Shown here: one piece after another, positions 59,220 through 64,000 of the stretch
Numbering within the stretch: position 1 is the stretch's first letter
How the letters are laid out: every line of letters begins with the position of its first letter
From: Piper betle
Taxonomy: Eukaryota > Streptophyta > Magnoliopsida > Piperales > Piperaceae
DNA: 64,000 nucleotides
Reading direction: 5' to 3'
Assembly: GCA_033002965.1 (NCBI GenBank)
Contig: JAURVB010000132.1
Location: 1 to 64,000 of the forward strand
Translations under genes and position numbers: made by a program
The notes under the pieces: model-generated
Database searches by the model: none
What the model was told of the DNA's origin: nothing
Seen by the model: only the letters and a program-made list of their open reading frames with translations

Positions 59220-62200
59220 ATGTCATCATTACCGGCCACTCTTCATCTCTTGAACCCATGGACCATCATCGTCTCCACTTCCTCTGCCGCCCCAGCTAGA
59301 CGTCGCCACCTCTGTTCCTTTGGTACTTGCTTTTTTTTAACCCCTCTTACTCGACTCAGTGCTTATGCCTTTTTCCTCTCTTTTGCTTTTCATTATTGTA
59401 TGGTGGTCTTGAAAAGAAAACCATCAAATGTTTTCTGTGTTCTGGGTTCTCACCCAAAGTACGGGCCTCTGTTTCTGACGAACTCCACATTCCTCTGCCA
59501 TGGCCACTGTTGCCTGAAGCAACGGATTTAGTTGTGGGGGATGGGTTTTCAAAGATGTTTTCCAGTTGTGCTCATCTTAGTAAATTTCTCTCGAGCGTGT
59601 ATCATGTTATATCTTTCTTTGTTCGGATTTAGACATAAAGCTATCCCGGCCATGGCTCTCTCTCTTTCACCTTTGGTTGTTTCCCAGCCTTGCTCTTGGA
59701 CTTTTTCAGGTCGAGGCATCTGCTACACTAAGGGTCCAAGACCTGACTCCGTTCCAACAATATTCTCCCTTGTTGTTTGGTGTTTTTTGATGGATTGTAT
59801 TCCCCACTTTGTTACAGAGTAGATCCCCCTAATAGTCATCTCTCTAGTATTATGATATGATACGGGTGAAAAGGCCTCCATAGTTTTGTCCTCTTCCCCC
59901 TTATTTATTAATATTATTAGTCTATAACCGTCCCTTTCTTTATATTCACCACCATGAATGTGTATATTATGGATGGATAGACATAAAAATTTGAAGCCTA
60001 TGATGACGCCTTGACACGTGTCCATCGCGACAAAACAGGTGGTAATTTTCCTGAACATGGGCGGAGGAAATCAGCAATACCATCTCCAACATGCAATGCA
60101 GCATCCAACGCCAGGGTGATTCAAGGTAGTTGCCCCATGATATGGGTATTATCTGTTCATGCACATTAGATCTATGCAAGTATCTATCCTGCGTGCATGC
60201 ATGCATGCTCGATTGATGCAGGAAGACTTGAAGAGTTAATTTACTGTGCAGATGTGTGGCCAAACAACTTCTCCATCTTAGACAGGCCCCAAGTTCTTCT
60301 TGATGCGGCGAAGCAAGAATGCCAAGAGCCAATTCTTAAGGTTGGTGAATTTTCGTACCTAATCGTACAACAATATAAAATACTCCCTACCTCAAATCAA
60401 GAATTTTTTCTTTAATTTTTTGGTGTGTTATGTTTGGTTCAAATATGAGAAACAGGTTCCACAGTTGGACGAGGTAGGAAGTCGAGTAAAGGCGATCAAG
60501 GAGGTGTTGGGTTCTCTTGAAGATGGAAAAATAAGCCCTTCGGCATATGATACGGCATGGGTGGCCCTGGTTAGAGACGTCCATGGAAGTGGTGCTCCTC
60601 AGTTCCCATCAGCACTCGAGTGGGTTGTAGACAACCAGCACCCGGATGGCTCATGGGGAGACCCCATCATCTTCTTGGCTCATGATCGCATCATCAACAC
60701 TCTTGCTTGCGTGATTGCTCTCAAGTCGTGGGATGTTCAACCCCAGTTGTGTGAGAAAGGTGATCGAGCGGTTTTGATTGATTAGTCCGGCAATTGTCTG
60801 ATAATGGGGTCTTTCCCTTCCAGCATTTTTCCTAGTTAACTGCAGACATTTTTGTGATTGATGATGTCTCAATCATTTCTCTCCTTTCTGACATCTCGCT
60901 TTTCACCTTTTTAGGCTTATCGTTTCTTCGCAAGAACATGGCCAAGTTGGAGGAGGAAGATCACGAACACATGCCGATTGGATTTGAAGTCGTATTCCCT
61001 TCTCTGATGGAAATCGCCAGATGCTTATACCTGAATCTTCCCTTTGATGCTCCTTATCTCCAAGAAATTTATGCTAGGAGGGAGCTCAAACTGGACAAGT
61101 AATTCACTTAAACTTCACTCGGGTTCTACTGTAACATGAACCTACCCATGTAGCTACAGACCACGTCTATCGTGGTTAGTATAGATGTTTGTATATGGTT
61201 AATATGATTGACATGAACATGTTGGATAGAATACCAAAGGAGATATTTCATCAAGTACCGACGCCCCTGCTACACAGCTTGGAAGGTATCCCGGATTTGG
61301 ACTGGGAAAAGATGTTGAAGCTCCAAGGTCCAGAGGGGTCATTCTTATTCTCTCCATCAGCAACAGCATTTGCTTTCATTGAAACAGGGAACGAGAAGTG
61401 CTTCGAATATATCCAACGGATTGTTGAGAGATTTAATGGAGGAGGTAATTACAAATAATAGAAAAGAAGGGGACTTATCCACAGTGTTGGCCAGCATCTT
61501 TTTACTTTGAACATATGCTCAATTGGATCAAAATGCGTTCGCTTTCAGTTCCTAATGTCTACCCAGTTGATCTGTTTGAGCATCTATGGGCTGTGGATCG
61601 CATTCAACGCCTCGGAATCTCAAGGCATTTCCAGACCGAAATCAGATCCTGTCTAGACTATGTTCACAGGTGATTGACCATCTCTGTTCCACGTTCAGTG
61701 ATCTTAATCGTCGGTGCAAGAAATTGAATAACTTCTGACCACAAGGGTACATGGCATTCCAGATATTGGTCCGAAGATGGCATATGCTGGGCAAGAAATT
61801 CCCCTGTAATGGACGTTGATGACACTGCCATGGCCTTTCGACTGCTGCGGCTGCATGGCTTTGACATCTCTCCTGGTAAACAATTTGTCTTTTAAGATGT
61901 ACATAATATACACAAGATACATTAACCATGCATGTAGGTGCACCATGGTACAAATATTGAATGGCTAAATTGTTTACCGTCATGATGTAATTTGTGCAAG
62001 TATTCTTACAAGTATTTTTGACTTTGCAGATGCATTCCGCAAGTTTGAGAAAGAAGGGAAGTTCTTTTGCTTAGCAGGTCAGACGAATCAAGCTGTGACG
62101 GGCATGTTCAATCTGTACAGGGCATCACAAGTGAGCTTCCCAGGGGAGAAGATTCTGGAAGATGCCAGAACATTCTCTCGTGGCTTCCTCAGAGAGAAGC

Positions 62201-63858
62201 AGATCGCTAAGCAGCTTCTAGACAAGTGGATTATAGCTAGTGACTTGCCAGGGGAGGTAGTATATTCATACAGTTTCTTATTACATCTTTTTATTGTGAA
62301 AAAAAGGCTGCTTTGTTTCAATGTGAGAAGGTTAACATACTACTATGTACAGGTGAACTATGCCCTGGACTTCCCGTGGTATGCTAGTTTGCCTCGCATA
62401 GAGACAAGGTTCTATTTGGGTCATTATGGTGGAGAGCAAGATGTATGGATTGGAAAGACACTTTACAGGTGCGTCTCCCTTAATCTTCACTCACTAACAG
62501 TTCATTATGGGTGCGTATGTATCCACCGTAAAGAACAAATGTTTCTAAGATTGGTTTATTCCTTGATGCATCGACCACTTTTAAAAGGTTTCGGAGTACT
62601 ATATGTATACTCAATACTTTGAAAGAGAAAAATGAGTTTATTTTGACACAGACGAGCGAAAATGTAGCTAAAATGCAATTGAATATCGATGGTTATGACA
62701 GATCTTATCTTTTGTTGCTACCTGACTCAGGATGCCTTGTGTGAGCAACAATGAGTATCTGGAGCTTGCCAAGTTGGACTTCATCAAGTGCCAACAGATG
62801 TACCAGCTCGAGTGGGTGGAGGTACAAAAGTAAGTCGAGAAGACATTTCCGCTCTTTCCTTATCTGAGATGCCAAACTGACCATCGTTCATATGCCTGTC
62901 AACCACCTTATCTTTGCAAATCACTTAAGTGCTCTCCAAGTATATCAACTTGGAAGTAGTGCTCCTTTCGATCCAATTACCACTTGCAGACTTTATTCCT
63001 GTAGGGGATATCTTTTTCTTCCTTGCCACAAATGCAGCCTTGCTGTGTCGGACTCCAACGTCTCTTGTGTACCATAAAAAACATGATCTGGGCAAGCATC
63101 CCTTGTTGGTAGCCTTAGAGCTTGCAAGTCCATTTAGTGCTTTTAAAGCGAAGTTGGTCTGCTCTCTGTGGAGTTTTATTTAACAGTTTGTGAATTATTA
63201 AACCATCTCAATCTCGAACTCATTTGTATAGATGGTACAACGAGTGCGGGTTGGAGGAGATGGGACTGAGCGAAAGAGCAGTACTCCATGCCTACTTTGT
63301 AGCTGCAGCGAGCATCTTCGAGCCCGAACGCGCTGCCGAGCGCCTCGCCTGGACTCGCACTGCTGCCCTCATCGAAGTCTTCCGATCACACATCGGCAAT
63401 TCCTCCGACCTAAAGCAGACTGTCCTCGACTTTGTGAACTCAAGGTCTAATTGCTTCTACTCCTCTTTGCCCACTCACATTCTCCATTCTTGCTTTGAAC
63501 TTTAATCCGAATCAAGGCCTGCATATTCCTACACACCCATGTGAAGGCATTATACTCGAGTGCGAGGCCTTTAATGTGGCAGCTAAAATGAACATGTAGT
63601 CATATGGCCGCTACAATAACAAGCGTAAATCTCTTCATTTAGACGAGTCATGGATTGAACCACAGAAAAAAGCATTACTATTGCAAATGCGAGTTCGTTG
63701 TTTCATCCAATTTACTAGTTTACCTGGATCGATGCAGGGCTGGTTCGTCCAAGGTGACGAATGGTCTAACAAGAGCCTTGCAACACACCCTGCGGCTGCA
63801 ATCATGGGAAGTCCTCTTGGCGCATGGTAGGGATGTGCGCCATCATATCAGACAAGCC
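59220..63858 (+). CDS. CPS: ent-copalyl diphosphate synthase (class II diterpene cyclase), 3' end off window
   Basis: Thirteen exons seen: 59,220-59,322; 60,039-60,125; 60,222-60,340; 60,456-60,759; 60,915-61,098; 61,230-61,444; 61,549-61,669; 61,763-61,875; 62,030-62,256; 62,353-62,468; 62,731-62,829; 63,232-63,444; 63,738-63,858 (674 codons). Phases all fit and no stop interrupts; the last one or two exons lie past 64,000. The N-terminus '[14 protein letters not shown]' is a plastid transit peptide. Motifs include '[17 protein letters not shown]', 'PDGSWGD', '[13 protein letters not shown]' and the catalytic acid D-V-D-D (about 395-398) of class II cyclases. The LHS (about 280-282) and PNV (about 339-341) motifs, which supply the His/Asn catalytic dyad typical of gibberellin ent-CPS, are both present. 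The enzyme converts GGPP to ent-CPP in plastids. Exons 2-3 (60,039-60,340) are poorly conserved but frame-consistent. Confidence 0.93.
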
Positions 63859-64000
63859 GTAAGTTCATAATTATCAAAGATCAGCCTATAACTTTGCCTG
63901 TCGTTGATATAATGTTTTGATTGTCGAAGTTTATGAGAATGAACGGTTAAAGTGACAAATGTAGAAGCTACCTTGCCTAATTTTTAGGTCACTACGGCCC

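Noticed and set aside
59327..59822. Plus-strand frames of 96-101 codons
   Set aside because: Lie wholly in intron 1 of ent-CPS and have no motif; splice phases are satisfied without them.

Overview
This is nuclear DNA of a flowering plant. The genes are split by GT-AG introns and encode typical angiosperm proteins: a plastid-type aminopeptidase P, TIME FOR COFFEE, a plastid ribosome recycling factor, fatty-acid-binding protein 1 and ent-copalyl diphosphate synthase. First exons are GC-rich while introns and intergenic DNA are AT-rich. That gradient fits a monocot or magnoliid better than a core eudicot, but I cannot name the species.

Layout. Bases 1-7,416 are repeat remnants: a decayed endogenous pararetrovirus (caulimovirid), then two diverged copies of an LTR-like sequence and an inverted duplicate. 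At 8,506-8,875 (-) is a first exon of an F-box/LysM gene. At 9,516-12,109 (-) is an alpha/beta hydrolase. It diverges from a 13-exon aminopeptidase P gene (13,515-18,900, +) across a 1.4 kb spacer that carries a very GC-rich block and two perfect hairpins. A gene-poor stretch follows. TIME FOR COFFEE occupies 26,261-32,109 (-, 12 exons). Bases 32,110-47,930 hold no gene I can support but many repeats: a 75 bp tandem duplication, an array of primer-binding-site-like units, a hAT-type MITE with perfect 8 bp target duplications, a minisatellite made of about 15 short palindromes, and two related elements in inverted orientation. The ribosome recycling factor (47,931-52,204, -) and FAP1 (53,979-55,828, +) are next, divergently arranged. 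After a 3.4 kb spacer with one small MITE comes ent-copalyl diphosphate synthase (59,220 to beyond the right edge, +).

How the genes relate. These are separate nuclear genes, not a pathway cluster. Three of them (TIME FOR COFFEE, plastid RRF, FAP1) are, from memory, neighbours on Arabidopsis chromosome 3 (At3g63170-At3g63190), so this looks like conserved ancient microsynteny stretched by transposon insertion. ent-CPS makes the first committed intermediate of gibberellin synthesis in plastids. RRF and FAP1 also act in plastids.

Reading-frame problems. The F-box exon, the hydrolase and TIME FOR COFFEE (twice) each need a one-base (or minus two) correction to read through, and the RRF gene has an in-frame TGA. 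Aminopeptidase P, FAP1 and ent-CPS read cleanly through every exon. The mixture could mean uncorrected indels in a long-read assembly, or real decay; reads would decide.
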